Assembly: GCA_029204225.1 (NCBI GenBank)
Contig: CM055104.1
Span: 26,949,253 to 27,009,252, forward strand
Length of the DNA stretch: 60,000 nt
Source of the DNA: Diphasiastrum complanatum
Taxonomy: Eukaryota > Streptophyta > Lycopodiopsida > Lycopodiales > Lycopodiaceae
Direction: 5' to 3'
The translations under genes were made by a program, and so were the position numbers. The notes beneath the pieces were generated by a model. That model did not search any database. It was not told the origin of the DNA and worked only from the letters and a program-made list of their open reading frames with translations. Positions 31,615 through 42,310 of this stretch are shown piece after piece. Positions within the stretch are counted from its first letter, which is position 1. Every line of letters begins with the position of its first letter.

Positions 31615-32540
31615 CACCATACCCTTGGTGGATGGAGCAATCCCCAAGGTGAGTCGTTACTACCAACACAGCCCAAACTATACGGAGCTGATCAAGCAAG
31701 AGTTGCAGAAGTTGTTAGATGCAGATTTCATTTATGAAATCGAGCACATGGAATGGGTATCACCAATGGTTATAGTATCCAAGAAGGATGGCAAAATGCA
31801 AATCTATGTGAATTTGATAGTGCTAAATGCAGCCACCAAAAAGGATCATTTTTCTTTACCATTTACGGAAAGTGTCCTTGATAGAGTAGCTAGAGCCGAA
31901 GCCTATAGTTTTTTAGACGGCTTTAGCGGTTACAACCAAGTGAAGATAGCATCCCAAGACCAACATAAGACAACATTCGCCATGGAATGGACAACCTATG
32001 CTTATAAGGTAATGCCATTCAAACTTTGCAATGCCCCAAGCACTTTCCTGCATGTCATAGAGGTGACATTCAAAGAGTATCTGCAAAAATTTTTGAAAAT
32101 TTTTGTGCGTGCATGGACCAGACTCAGAACATTAGAAGAATGTCAATTTTTAGATCTCTTTGAATCCAGAAAAATGTCAATTTTGGGTTACACATGGTTT
32201 GATTCTCAACCATATAGTATCTAGACATGGGATCGCCACAAACCTATCAAAGATCAAGATCATTGTTGATCTACCACCACTGGGGACGATCCGCAAAGTC
32301 TACGCCTTCATGGGTCATGCTAACTATTACATGATCTTCATTCTAGATTTTGTGGAGTTAGCTCGACCAATTTACAAGTTCACAATAGATCCACATTGGA
32401 ACGAGAAAGCCCTAAAGGCTTTCCAAAAGCTTAAAGATGCATTGATTTCAGCACCAATCTTACGTCCACCCAAGTGGTTCATTTGAGTTTCATGTGCATA
32501 CCTCGATCTTAGTAACTATGGCAATTTAAGGGCAAAATTC
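31615..32540 (+). pseudogene. Ty3/gypsy RT (right part of the split element)
   Basis: Continues the frame that stops at 20611. It shows the gypsy RT palm: IKQELQKLLDADFI, SKKDGKM, DHFSLPF, YSFLDGFSGYNQVKI, then VMPFKLCNAPSTF. Just after KIFV at about 32105 the expected FVDD active site is missing, and frame is lost near 32150. It resumes with KIKIIVDLPP, VYAFMGHANYYMIFILDF and ALISAPILRPPKW (to 32480), the RT thumb and start of RNase H. A stop and frameshift follow, and coding homology fades by about 32540. Dead element, older than B1. Confidence 0.9.
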
Positions 32541-33311
32541 ACCCCAAAACTGATGGATCTATTACCAAATACCCATCAAAACTTTCAGAGAACTACCAAT
32601 AGTCAGATCAAACATGGATGAAGCTTATTGCCTGTTTTCAAAAGTTAAAAATCAGAGAATCTCAAGATCTCATCAAAAAACACTCTAAAAGAGTACTTTT
32701 TTCATGATTTTTGGAGATCCCCTGAGATAGCTCTTGAGACTTGGACAGTCACTAGATTTGACCCAGATGCATCCATAAAAATCTTTGCGAGAGTTCCTGA
32801 CGGAGAAATCATGATTTTTGAGTGTATGTGAGGGTTCCCAGAAGCTAAATCTTCATAACCTTCGCAGAGCATCAAGATCATCCTACCAAACTTCGCAAGG
32901 TGCATAAATGGAATTAGAATAGTGAAATTAGCTTGCCTACATGGTCTGATCTTGAAAATCCAACCACAAAAATATATTGTGAGAGAGATCACCTCCTGCG
33001 AGAGTTGAACCCTCGCAGACAGTCTAAACCCTCGTAGAACCTTTGTAGGGTAGTCAAATCACCTTTTGAACCCTCGCAGACTTCTCTGAGGTCTTAGAAA
33101 TTTTTGAAGAAGGTCTTTACCAAAATTTGGGTGGAACAGAACAAGGGAAAGTGGATCTCACCTAATACACACTCTAAATTCTACTATATAAGGGCTAAAT
33201 TCGAGTCATTTGTCACCTTTGCTAGCGAAGCTCTGCTCAATTTTTCACAGACATTAGGGGAACTTCGGACTTAATATGGGCCCTTTAAGAATGTAGAGAG
33301 AGAGCATCATT
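32541..33311 (+). other. Non-coding, with repeated CCCTCGCAG motifs
   Basis: No gene. AACCCTCGCAGA-type motifs occur several times between 33000 and 33090, and CTTCGCAGAG-like relatives lie near 32865. It may be leader or LTR sequence of a gypsy element; there is no second copy here to define it. Confidence 0.35.
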
Positions 33312-34468
33312 AGACTGCCCAACTTCAATTTTGGGGAGCCACTTCTGAGATAAACCAATTACACTAAAATTCAAAATGAAGTGGGTGGAAAACCCGAGGC
33401 CATCCTCGCACATATGTCATCGCATCGTGTCGTGCCTCGCCACATGCGGAAGGCAGGTGGAGTGAGCACATGTGGAGGAGAAAAATAGATTTCCTCTAGT
33501 AGAATAAGTGTAGCATCTCTTTACACCATTACGTAGATCATGAGAAACTGCACACTTTTTCTTTTTGGATCACTTCAATCCGACACATGGTTAAAAAGTT
33601 ATGGTAGTTTGAAGATTCATACTCTACTTGATATTGGAGCTGAGTGACCAATGACCTGTTCACACTGAACATAATGCTCTGGCCGCGTGGCTGAGATATT
33701 GTAGCATTTATTTACACCATTGCGTAGATCATGAAAACTGCACACTTTCACTTTTTGGATCACTTCAAACGCACGAATAAAAAGTTATGGTAGTTTGAAG
33801 ATTCATACCCTACCTGATATCGGAGCCGAGCGACCATGACCTGTTCTCATTGAACATAATACTTTGGTCACACGGCTGAGATATTGGAGCCAAGCGACCC
33901 ATGGCCTTCTCTCACTGAACATAATGCTCTGGTCGCGTGGCTGCAATATCGGAGCTGCACGACCAGAGCATTATGTTCAGTGAGAAGAGGCCAGGGTCAC
34001 TCGGCTCCGATATCAAGGACGGTATGAATCTTCAGATGGCCATAACTTTTTAACCGTGTGTTGGATTGAAGTGATCCAAAACAAAAAATTGTGCAATGTT
34101 TTATGATCTATGCAATGGTTAAACAGATGCTACAATATCTCAACCATGAAAGCAGAGCATTATGTTTAGTGTGAATAGGTCATTGGTTGCTCGACTCAGA
34201 TATCAGGTAGGGTATGAATCTTCAAACTGCCATAACTTTTTAACCGTGCGTCGGAAGAAGAAGTGTGCAGTTTTTCATGATCTACGTAATGGTGTAAAGA
34301 GATGCTACACTTCGTTTAGTAAAGGCAATCTATTTTCCTCCTCCACATGTGCTCACTCGCGTCGACATATGCGTGAGGACATGGCCTCGGGTTTCCCACC
34401 CACTTCATTTTGAATTTCAGTGTGATTGGTTTATCTCAGAAGTGGTTGTCCAAAATTGGGCCGCCACC
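33312..34468. mobile_element. Foldback element with modular inverted arms
   Basis: Two arms meet near 33957 with almost no spacer. The outer ends pair (left CCACTTCTGAGATAAACCAA near 33340; right TTGGTTTATCTCAGAAGTGG near 34430). Inside, a module of about 190 bp (TAGATCATGA, CTGCACACTTT, TTAAAAAGTTATGG, GAAGATTCATA, CATAATGCTCTGG) is present in tandem in the left arm (33510, 33701, partial at 33881) and mirrored in the right. No coding capacity. The structure fits foldback or Mutator-like non-autonomous DNA transposons. Flanking duplication was not convincingly identified. Confidence 0.75.
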
Positions 34469-34776
34469 ATTATGGTCTAGCACACATGGAAACACACCAT
34501 TAGGCCATGTGGACATACAACCTTGAAAAGTCAAAGAAAGCATGTTTACAAAAGGCCCTTTTGGATTCAAGAGTTCTCCTAATGAATTTCCAAGTTCTCT
34601 GATTGTGACCAAATTTCATTCAAGCTATCATCTGCACATTCTAAACCTAGATCTGTGCTCTGAACTACAGTTCTTACCATCCGACACTCGTTATTCATAA
34701 TTTTTGTCATTTCCACCTCTTTTTATCTTTTCCACCATTTTTTCTACTTTTTCGCACTTTAACTATCACTGCTAAC
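34469..34776 (+). other. Leader-like sequence, no gene
   Basis: About 300 bp upstream of the frame at 34777, AT-rich; nothing recognised. Confidence 0.3.
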
Positions 34777-35430
34777 ATGGCTTACTCATCCTCTAAAGAC
34801 TTTGGCACCAAGCAGGTGATCCAGCATGAGATACCCTCAGCCACACAGATTTGGCCCTTACCTTCTAACACTCTGATTCAACCATGGCTTCAGACTGCTG
34901 GCCCACTTCTTGAGGCAATGGGTTTTTTCCCGGCACTTTTCCATTCTGAGATTAACATGGGCACTGTCCCTTCCTCCTCATCTCCACCCACCACCAGACG
35001 ACGTACCACCGCCACATCAGTAACCACTCCATCAACCATCGCCACTTCTTCTGTACAACCTCCTCCTCCTGTCTCTATTGTCAATACTCCTCTTTCTGTT
35101 CCATCCATGACTGCTTCTGTTTCCATTCATGTTTCCTCTGTTGCTACCACTTTCATTTCTGTTTGATTTCAGTTCCCCTCTGTTCCACCCATCCTCTCGT
35201 TTGGACAAACAATCCCCACCCCTGTTTCAACTATTGTTTTTCTCACACCACCTATTTTGCCACCAAAGGTTCCCGAGGGCAACCAATTGTTGCCTGATGA
35301 TGCATTTGTTTAGACAATTTTCATACCATTGGCAGATTGGACAGATCTCACTACCCCAGATAACAACAGGTCGCCTGAACCCTCTAATCGCACAAACTTA
35401 TTTTTAAGATGCTTCATAGGATGTACATGA
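34777..35430 (+). pseudogene. Gypsy-associated N-terminal frame, Ser/Thr/Pro-rich
   Basis: 129-codon frame from ATG 34777. It begins MAYSSSKDFGTKQ, contains WLQTAGPLLEAMGFFPA (shared with 7690-7899), then a long Ser/Thr/Pro/Val-rich low-complexity tail, stopping at 35166. Similar composition continues in other frames to about 35430. It is probably the amino-terminal part of a gypsy gag-like protein. I do not recognise the exact family. Confidence 0.4.
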
Positions 35431-35602
35431 AATCTACGTATTCTCTGATGCATTTTTTTTCCAGTACAAAAATCATTATGTATCTTGTCTACCCATAATT
35501 CGGATGTTGCATGAAAGCATAAAAAATGTTGCTAAATCCAACTTGCCTTGCTTGATTCATATGGGTGAGCCTTGATGGCTCCATATTGTTACTTAAGGAT
35601 TT

Positions 35603-35965
35603 TCATGGATTCCTTGGGTCTTGAGCTTGCTCCTCCTCTTGACTTGACTTCAATTCATCAATGATTTGGATAAGGTGCTGATCCACACATGCTTCTTCAA
35701 GTTTGCAAGTCTTCCACTCATGAAAGACCATCCTACACTCTTTAGCCACTAGCACACTATTCAGCTTATCAATTGATGGCAAAGTGTCTTGGATGGCAAA
35801 AATTTGAACCAGTTTAGAGAACTCATCTCCTAAGCCATTGAGGATCACTTGTACAAGCTCATTATCTAGAAGCATCTCTCCAATAGAAACTACTTCTTTG
35901 TTGAGAGACTTGATCCTAAGCACATACTCTTGTGCACTTTCATCCTTAAGGATTCTACAAACCAA
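35603..35965 (-). CDS. Gag-to-tail fusion frame of element G
   Basis: 121-codon open frame. Residues 1-78 are the C-terminal half of UBN2-type gag (SAQEYVLRIKS, ELVQVILNGLGDEF, VLVAKECRM). At about 35728 it switches in frame to VFHEWKTCKLEEACVDQHL, which matches VIFQEWKICTLEEAPLDQHL near the end of the H frame. Everything between (zinc knuckle, protease, integrase) is deleted. It lacks the gag N-terminus, so it is a relic rather than a working protein, although open. Confidence 0.7.
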   Translation of the reverse strand: MVCRILKDESAQEYVLRIKSLNKEVVSIGEMLLDNELVQVILNGLGDEFSKLVQIFAIQDTLPSIDKLNSVLVAKECRMVFHEWKTCKLEEACVDQHLIQIIDELKSSQEEEQAQDPRNP

Positions 35966-36559
35966 TGTTCATGAAATTTGGATTAGATTTGATCCTAAAA
36001 GCTAACAAAAATTTCACCAGTCTTGGTTATCTCAAATTTGGCTTCTATCTCTCTCAATGGAATTCTAACCACGGTTCTTACACTCTCTCACAAAGATAAA
36101 ATGAAAATTAGATGAGATTCTTTCAAAGACTTATCGTATCTAATCAATTTTCACCATTTTTGTACAAAAACATGGCTAAATCTTCTCCTTCCTCTTGATG
36201 AATTTTCAAGACTTGTAAATCACTTTCAAAGGCTCAGCCTCAAATAATTAGATCTCATGAAACTAATCCAAATCTAGTTGATGGAAAACATACTTTGATG
36301 CTTTTCCTAGGATTAGCACCAAAACGCTCATCAAGATGGTGTAAACTCAAATTGTTTTGATCTTATGAATATTGAACATTAAATGATGGTACAGGGATGC
36401 CCACATGTGTGGTAAGTACAAATATTTACCCTCATCAAGTTTGGATCCCAAATGTTTAACCTAAGACTTGATTTGAACTCGCCCTCTCATGACTAGCTTT
36501 CTAGCAACAACTTGCTAAAAATGGACTGTCCTTTGATCAATGATTATCCTCTTGTACTT

Positions 36560-36572
36560 GGATTTGATACCA
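36560..36572 (-). promoter_or_regulatory. Variant primer binding site of element G
   Basis: Minus strand TGGTATCAAATCC, next to the LTR. It differs from TGGTATCAGAGCC at two positions, consistent with decay. Confidence 0.7.
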
Positions 36573-37204
36573 TGTTGAAATTACAGTACAAAGGACCATA
36601 ATTGAACCTACATTAGGCTCCAAGAGTAATTGTTGATTGATTGATACACCTATCTATTGCAAAACTAGTCACAAGATCTTGATCTAGAAGCAATATTGGA
36701 TCCCACAATCAAGAGCAATCAAAACCATTGACCAAACATGGAATTTTGACCCCACATGTGTGTGGTATGGACTCTAGTACATCCTTCAATCAGAGATTAA
36801 GCTGAATCAAGTTTAGATACCAAAGCATTCACAAAAACTCAAGACAAATGTGTAGAAAACTCAAGATTGCCAATTTGCTCCAAAAATTCTATCTCCTCAC
36901 TACGGAATGATGGATTGTATGTACAATAAGCTCTTCCCCACCTCAATTTAGGTGAAAATCCAGCATGTAATAAGGAAGACAATTGACCATTTTGCCCTAA
37001 TTTGTCAATCTTACCTAACCCTAGAGTTTTGCCAAGTTGGTGGCTAGCTTGGTTAGCCAATTTGGCCTTATAAGGAATTATGGCCAAACAAGCCTAACTA
37101 ATCCTATGAATGAGATGTAAACCACTCCGACCTCACCTCACATGTGCCAACAAGGATTCACACATGTGGGACCCACCTATGTACAATTTACATGGTTTCT
37201 CACA
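36573..37204 (-). repeat. 5' LTR of element G
   Basis: 632 bp; on the plus strand TGTTGAAATTAC to TGGTTTCTCACA. Contains CACATGTGTGTGG and CACACATGTGGG variants of the common palindrome. Confidence 0.75.
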
Positions 37205-37450
37205 AGCTACTTGTTGTATTCTGTCTCTAACCGAGAGCAAGCCATTTCTCTACTTTGTTTTTTTCATCATGAGTTGCCTCTCAATGTGTATGATTAATGG
37301 TGACTGATAAATGCATGTATTGTGTGCTCTTGCCTTAGAATTTTCAAGCTAGATTTTTTCTATCTTTTGAGTGCGAGATCTATGTGCAATCATACACACC
37401 TAAGGAGATCAATCACATTGTTTGAGATGTCCTCACACATGTGAAAAAGT
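37205..37450 (+). mobile_element. 3' part of a copia LTR (plus strand)
   Basis: Carries CTGTCTCTAACCGAGAG and the CACACCTAAGGAGATCA...CTCACACATGTGAAA ending that matches the downstream part of LTRs D and A. The 5' part is missing where element G ends. Confidence 0.5.
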
Positions 37451-37507
37451 ACACAGTCATTTTGCAATAGACATTATGGTTGGCAAGACATTATAATCTG
37501 GCTTAAG

Positions 37508-37760
37508 CATGTCGATAGGCTTGGCATGATTTACACCTTTACAAAAAGATCTTCAATATAGAGACCTTGTGTTGATGTACAAAATGAAGGTGTTCAAGGG
37601 AAAGCTCAAGTTCATTAAAGAAGGCCCTTACCGCATTAAGGATATTCTATCTCAAAGAGCAAGTGAATTTAGAAAACTTGGTTGGAACATCGTGTAATAC
37701 TCCAATCAATGAAAGTCGATTACGCAAATATTGGCCACCACAAGCTTCTTAAACATCTTG
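37508..37760 (+). pseudogene. Ty3/gypsy integrase C-terminal tail, copy 2
   Basis: Reads DLVLMYKMKVF-GKLKFIKEGPYRI across one frame, then, after frame changes, a block resembling NTPINGSRLRKYWPP. These are the DNA-binding SH3-like part and terminal GSRL motif of plant gypsy integrase. It is less decayed than copy 1 at 2684. Confidence 0.75.
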
Positions 37761-37984
37761 AAAAAAGAAAAAGAAAATATAAAAAGAAAAAAGAAAAACG
37801 GAACAAAAAATATGTTATGTCTTTGTCTTGTTACAGTTGAGTTTTATGGAAGTTCAAGTCAGAATACAGCAAGATGAGATTGGCTGTGCAAATCTTTTGA
37901 GGACTTCATAATACAAGATCAAAATATTCATACTTGTTAGAAACAATAAAAAACTTGAATTGTGTAAGAAAGAAACTGAAAATC

Positions 37985-38420
37985 ATTGAAATTGGCACTT
38001 TTGCAAGTAAACGAAGATAGAAACCCTCACAAGCATCACCATGAGTCTAGTTTATCTCAATTTGCATTTAGCAAGCTCTATGACGGTTATCTACCATCAA
38101 AAGACTTAGAAATCAGCTCGATGAGGGTTCAAAACCTATTGAATCTTGGAAACATTTGCATGTCATGAAAATGCAATTATGAACATTTTCCAAGGATAAT
38201 ATGATATCAAAGCATTAAGATTGATCTTGACAAGAGTTGGAATTCTATAAAACTCAATTATATCAATTACCTCTATGAGATTTGGTGGGCAAGCAAAGCT
38301 TTAACCCTCACAGGCCTCCCATAAGCTCAAGAAGCTTTGCTGGAAGTTTTGGGAGCTTCTTTCACAATATATTTGACTCATGTATGGTTTGTATACTGAA
38401 CAAAGAGGCTAACATGGCCT
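37985..38420 (+). repeat. Repeated block (copy 2), empty site of element D
   Basis: Matches 5120-5174 plus 7097-7490 with a single AAGCA at about 38031-38035 where D sits in the other copy. Confidence 0.88.
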
Positions 38421-39766
38421 AGGCACATAGGGAGGTGCTATTGGAGATTGATCAATAGCATTTGCATGGGGTATTTGGCTCCACTGTCATTCCTTTGTGT
38501 GTGTCTTGTACGAAAGATCTTGGAGGTGCTTCTCTTTACAGTGGTATTAGAGCAAGGCTTATGAAGATCAAATTATTAGATGATTGCATGCTGGAAATCT
38601 ACAAGATTTATGGTTCTAGGCTTTGTTCTACTCAAAAATTGTTTGTTCTTGAGGATTCTTTACTAGAAGTGGGTAGTAAGAGCTATGATATAGCAAAACC
38701 AAAACTTTTGTGCTTGCATGTAGATAAATTATAGTATGTTGGGCAAGATTGCACTTTCATGTGGATTAGATCCACAAGAGCTTGTCGAGAAAGTCAAGAA
38801 AATGGTCAAAAGACAAGATTTTTTGTCGAATTTTTTACTATTTTGGAAGGTTTTCTCAAAATCCATGTACAAAAATTTGCATGCATATTATTAGGTGTCT
38901 ATTGAAGCTATTACCAAGATTTTAGGAATCGATCACCTTCAAAGGCCTCAAAGGATTTTTGAGCTTGAGTAACTCTTCAAAGTGGATTTGAAACCTCTAA
39001 ACATGTATATAGTTTGAAGGATAGGTAGTATTGCTTCTGATTTGAGCCTCATGAACCCAATTTGGTGGTGGGAGGCTTAGGCATCGGTCTTCTGAAGTTA
39101 TGCTTGTTGGTGCCCTCTATAACAACTATTTTCGGTGGATCTAACTCAGACCTATGCTTGTCTGTTGGACCTGTTTGAAGCTTCTATGGCTCTCTAATAA
39201 ATCTCTAACCCCTGAGTGAAGGCATGTTGGGATGTAGTAGGATTTTTGAGAAGCCTACTTTGGAAAAGTGCTTCCCCTACTAGTTTTTACTGCATTTACA
39301 ACTCGCACGTGTGAGTCCAAGTGGCAGGGTGACATGGAAATCATCTTGCTAACAATTCTCCCTCTGTACCGTGCTTTACAGCAACCAATTTGGTGCACTA
39401 CAGCTCAGAATATCACCGTTGGAAGTTTTTCTATTTTCAATGTAAAATTTGCAAAATTACAAATTGTTTTGATGCGTGTCTATTTTTTCCCATACTTTAG
39501 TATATTGTGCTTGTGAAAATTGGTTGCATGGCTATTTTGATAATGATTTTGACATGCATGGTAGATCTATAGTTGTTTTGAGTGGCTATATGCATGTACT
39601 CTGACGGTTTTATCATAGACTAGTGAGAATGGCTAGTGGATTCTAAGTGACTGACTTTTACATAAAAAAATACGCAATGATGTTTCGTGACTGATGTCGT
39701 GTGCTTTGCATGCCACTCTGACATTGGATTAGTGACATCAAGAATTGATTGCCTTTTGTACTAATT
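38421..39766 (+). other. Unassigned sequence with a possible decayed primer site
   Basis: No gene recognised. TGGTATTAGAGC at 38542-38553 follows TTTACAG and resembles a mutated LTR end plus primer site. A 90-codon frame at 38462-38734 has no recognisable motif. One CACGTGTG motif lies at about 39306. Confidence 0.3.
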
Positions 39767-40263
39767 AAAACGTCCCCCAGGACTCCCAACCGAGATAGAG
39801 CTTCCTAGAACACCAAGGGAGGATTGAAGTAGACGAAACCATCCCAACCAAACCTAGACCCAATACTGGTCTTGCCCCTGAGCAATCTAGGAGATAGGCA
39901 AGCCACAGAAAGAGCGCTTCACAGACTGACAACATATTGGCCACAGACTCTTCAATGCACCTCATAGACATTGGTAAGGGTATATATAGAGATATAGCCA
40001 ATCCCACCTGCCCATGCACAGAATCCACATGGAAGCACTCTAACTGATCATGCCAATCCCCCATGCATGTCCACTACTTGTAGGTACCCCTAACCTATGA
40101 TAGTCGAGACCCATGCATAAGCACATCCTATCCCATACTAGGATGCAACGCACATGCCTATACTGCATGCAGGTGTGACCCCATGGTCCTACTCGACAAT
40201 TAGGCCTAGCCCCTATGTCAAAGACAACCCCTAATGGTACAAACCCCCATTAGGGCTGTAACA
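39767..40263 (-). repeat. LTR of chromodomain gypsy element P
   Basis: On the minus strand it starts TGTTACAGCCCTAATGGGGG after a purine tract. The left limit is approximate. Its first 300 bp recur at 57655-57948, supporting LTR status. Confidence 0.7.
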
Positions 40264-40403
40264 TACTTCCCCCCTTATTTTAGTTTTGTCCTTAGGAATT
40301 AAAGTCCGGGAAACTCTTCCTTAGGTTACCTTCTAGTTTCCATGAACCATCATCATTAGAATATCATTTCCAACGAACCAGATGCTCAATAACATTCCGA
40401 TTT
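40264..40403 (-). pseudogene. Gypsy element P: polypurine tract and chromodomain end
   Basis: Minus strand: a VIEHLVRWK-YSNDDGSWKLEGN-like segment, i.e. the chromodomain that ends integrase of plant chromoviruses and can guide insertion to marked chromatin. It is followed by AATAAGGGGGGAAGTA, a good polypurine tract, and the LTR. Stops interrupt it. The coding sequence is split by element K and continues at 45470. Confidence 0.8.
40399..40403 (+). repeat. Target site duplication of K, left
   Basis: GATTT, repeated at 45470-45474. Confidence 0.88.
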
Positions 40404-41223
40404 TGTTTAATTTCACACGTGTGGACTGTCCACTACATGTACTTGTGATCTCCTAAGGTGTGTAGATGCACCAAGATCAAGACTAGATTGAGATTCAAGA
40501 TCAATCTTGTATCCTATGGCAAAAACACACTACTACATGCATTCAATCACTTCCAACTCTCACTCACACATATGGGAAGTGTTCCAAAAGTATTCTAAGT
40601 AAAAACAAGATGCTCTCCTCGGGTAGAGAGAGAAAAACCATCATGAGCTCTCGGGTAGAGAGAGAAAGCTAGAAATTCAATGACACTCAAAATCCACTCA
40701 ATCTCAAAATCAATTAGATCCAAAAGGAGGAGTACAATGATACTAATAGATTCATGAGCTACCACTATGCTTAACTATGATTGGATCACACTTTGCCACC
40801 TCTTAATCCTATTGGACCATTGATCCATGCACCTCTAAATTCTATTGGACTATATTCAAGCACACCTCAATTTTGTATTGGACCTCACAAGGTTCCACCT
40901 CTAAATCCTATTGGACCTCTTAAGCTTCATCAAAAAAAAGCATGACACTTGTCTACACTCTAATTGGCACAAGTTTGGCTCTATTTTGGCTCAATATTGG
41001 CATTACAGGTGGAAATGGATAATTTGCCATCTATGCCAAATTTGACCCTATCAACATCCTACACCTAAATGCTTGACTATGAAATTCCATGAGACCCCTA
41101 TATCAAACATTTTGATTTACTTTACAATTCTCCACACGTGGGAACATCCTCCACACATGTGAGATTCACTTATAGACTTCTATCATAAAAAATACCAAGC
41201 TAGATTTTTGCCAATTTCTCACA
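40404..41223 (-). repeat. 3' LTR of element K
   Basis: 820 bp. Minus strand starts TGTGAGAAATTGG. It contains CACACGTGTG at 40414-40423 and, as in D, a run of TCCAATAGGAT-type motifs and paired CTCTCTACCCGAG motifs. GAGGAG at 41229-41224 precedes it as the purine tract. Confidence 0.92.
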
Positions 41224-41346
41224 CTCCTCAAAAAATAGCTTGGAAAGGTACTAGATCACTTGAGAAGTTTGTCAATCTTTTTGAGTGGATCCTTTGGTAT
41301 GCATAAGAAGTGAAGATCAGCCAAGGGATCCATCATATCAGCACCC

Positions 41347-42138
41347 TCACCATATCCATGATAAGATCTCTTGCCAATGCCTTTGAAGAGTGCTCCACCA
41401 ATATGCCACTATTATCATGGGCTTCCTCCATGCTTGATGATGATCTTTGCCTTGAAATTTCCACTTGCATGATGGATGCACCATAAATAGAGAAATTTGA
41501 GGCTTCCAAGCCTCATAAGGATCATGGAGATCAAGATCATAAGATGTGAAACAATGATGATTATCAAGATTATGCTTTCTAGCTTGACTAGTCCACATAC
41601 AATGAACTATGTCCATGATGGATCTAATCTTGATATCAAAGACTATCTTGATATTTTTTAGGCTAGTTACTCTCTCAAGGATGTAAGTGTCCACTTTGGA
41701 TGCTTCACTTAATCTCAAGAGGAGTTTACAATTTGCCTCAAAACATGTGAAAACATGATTTTCAAAAAAGTGAGTACCAAGCTCAATCTTGTTCTTACTA
41801 GAATCAAGAGCATACTTTTGACAATACAATATCTTGCTTTCAAAAAGTATTGGAAACACATCTAAGTCAATAATGACAAGAAACATGTCCATCCCATAAG
41901 CATCATACAAAACTAGTATAGCTTTTCTTGAACTTTGAGATCCAAAAAATTCAATGAAGCAAGATAGCATTTCAAGCAAAGGAAGAGAAGCATATATGAA
42001 TGTGTTGTAGTAGATACAACATGAAAGATGCCCCTCTTTGCCATGTAAGGTGAGCCATAAAGACTCAGCCATGCATCTTGAAGATCTTCTTGAAATCATA
42101 TGAAGAAGAAACTCCTCCTCACACATTGGCCCCATCAT
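41347..42138 (-). CDS. Element K drifted pol module (263 codons)
   Basis: Open frame that aligns with the C-terminal half of the B1 protein: RRSSRCMAESLWLTLHGKEGH against RRISRDMVELIWLTFQGKEEH, then KAILVLYDA, KYALDSS, CFEANCKLLLRLSEASKVDTYI (residues 132-153), HDPYEAWK (205-212) and the identical C-terminus LSWIW. The order LWLT, KYAL, SK-VDTYI-ERV, IMDI also follows real copia RT end and RNase H (LIWLT, KYAL, SKHI, IADI), so it is best read as a much-drifted RNase H region. Catalytic residues are missing. The first Met is arbitrary, because the frame probably continued from the upstream integrase remnant. Confidence 0.65.
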   Translation of the reverse strand: MMGPMCEEEFLLHMISRRSSRCMAESLWLTLHGKEGHLSCCIYYNTFIYASLPLLEMLSCFIEFFGSQSSRKAILVLYDAYGMDMFLVIIDLDVFPILFESKILYCQKYALDSSKNKIELGTHFFENHVFTCFEANCKLLLRLSEASKVDTYILERVTSLKNIKIVFDIKIRSIMDIVHCMWTSQARKHNLDNHHCFTSYDLDLHDPYEAWKPQISLFMVHPSCKWKFQGKDHHQAWRKPMIIVAYWWSTLQRHWQEILSWIW

Positions 42139-42179
42139 AACTTGAATACCTTTAAAAAGGATAACTTGTGATGCTTCTT

Positions 42180-42310
42180 AAGAAGCCTTGATCTCGGCCA
42201 CTTCCAAGATTGAATCTTCATGCAATATGACATCTCTATTCACGATCACATTTGAAATAGATAGTGTAAAGACACTAAAGGCCTCCTTGATGGATGAGTA
42301 TCCAATCATG
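42180..42310 (-). pseudogene. Element K integrase C-terminal remnant
   Basis: Minus strand MIGYSSIKEAFSVFTLS and NRDVILHEDS, matching MVGYASNKKAYKIYFPS and SRDVIFHEN of element A. It is one frameshift out from the gag-protease frame that ends at 42306. Confidence 0.75.

Larger units (their letters stand above)
35480..37204 (-). mobile_element. Ty1/copia element G, deletion derivative
   Basis: Minus strand. 5' LTR 36573-37204, a variant primer site, leader, and a short frame in which a gag segment is fused to the pol tail (35965-35603). Then sequence matching the post-coding region of H (56190-56260) runs to about 35480, where it is cut off without a 3' LTR. LTR G is a divergent relative of LTR H (shared segment around CTTCCTTATTACATGCTGG). 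Confidence 0.75.
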
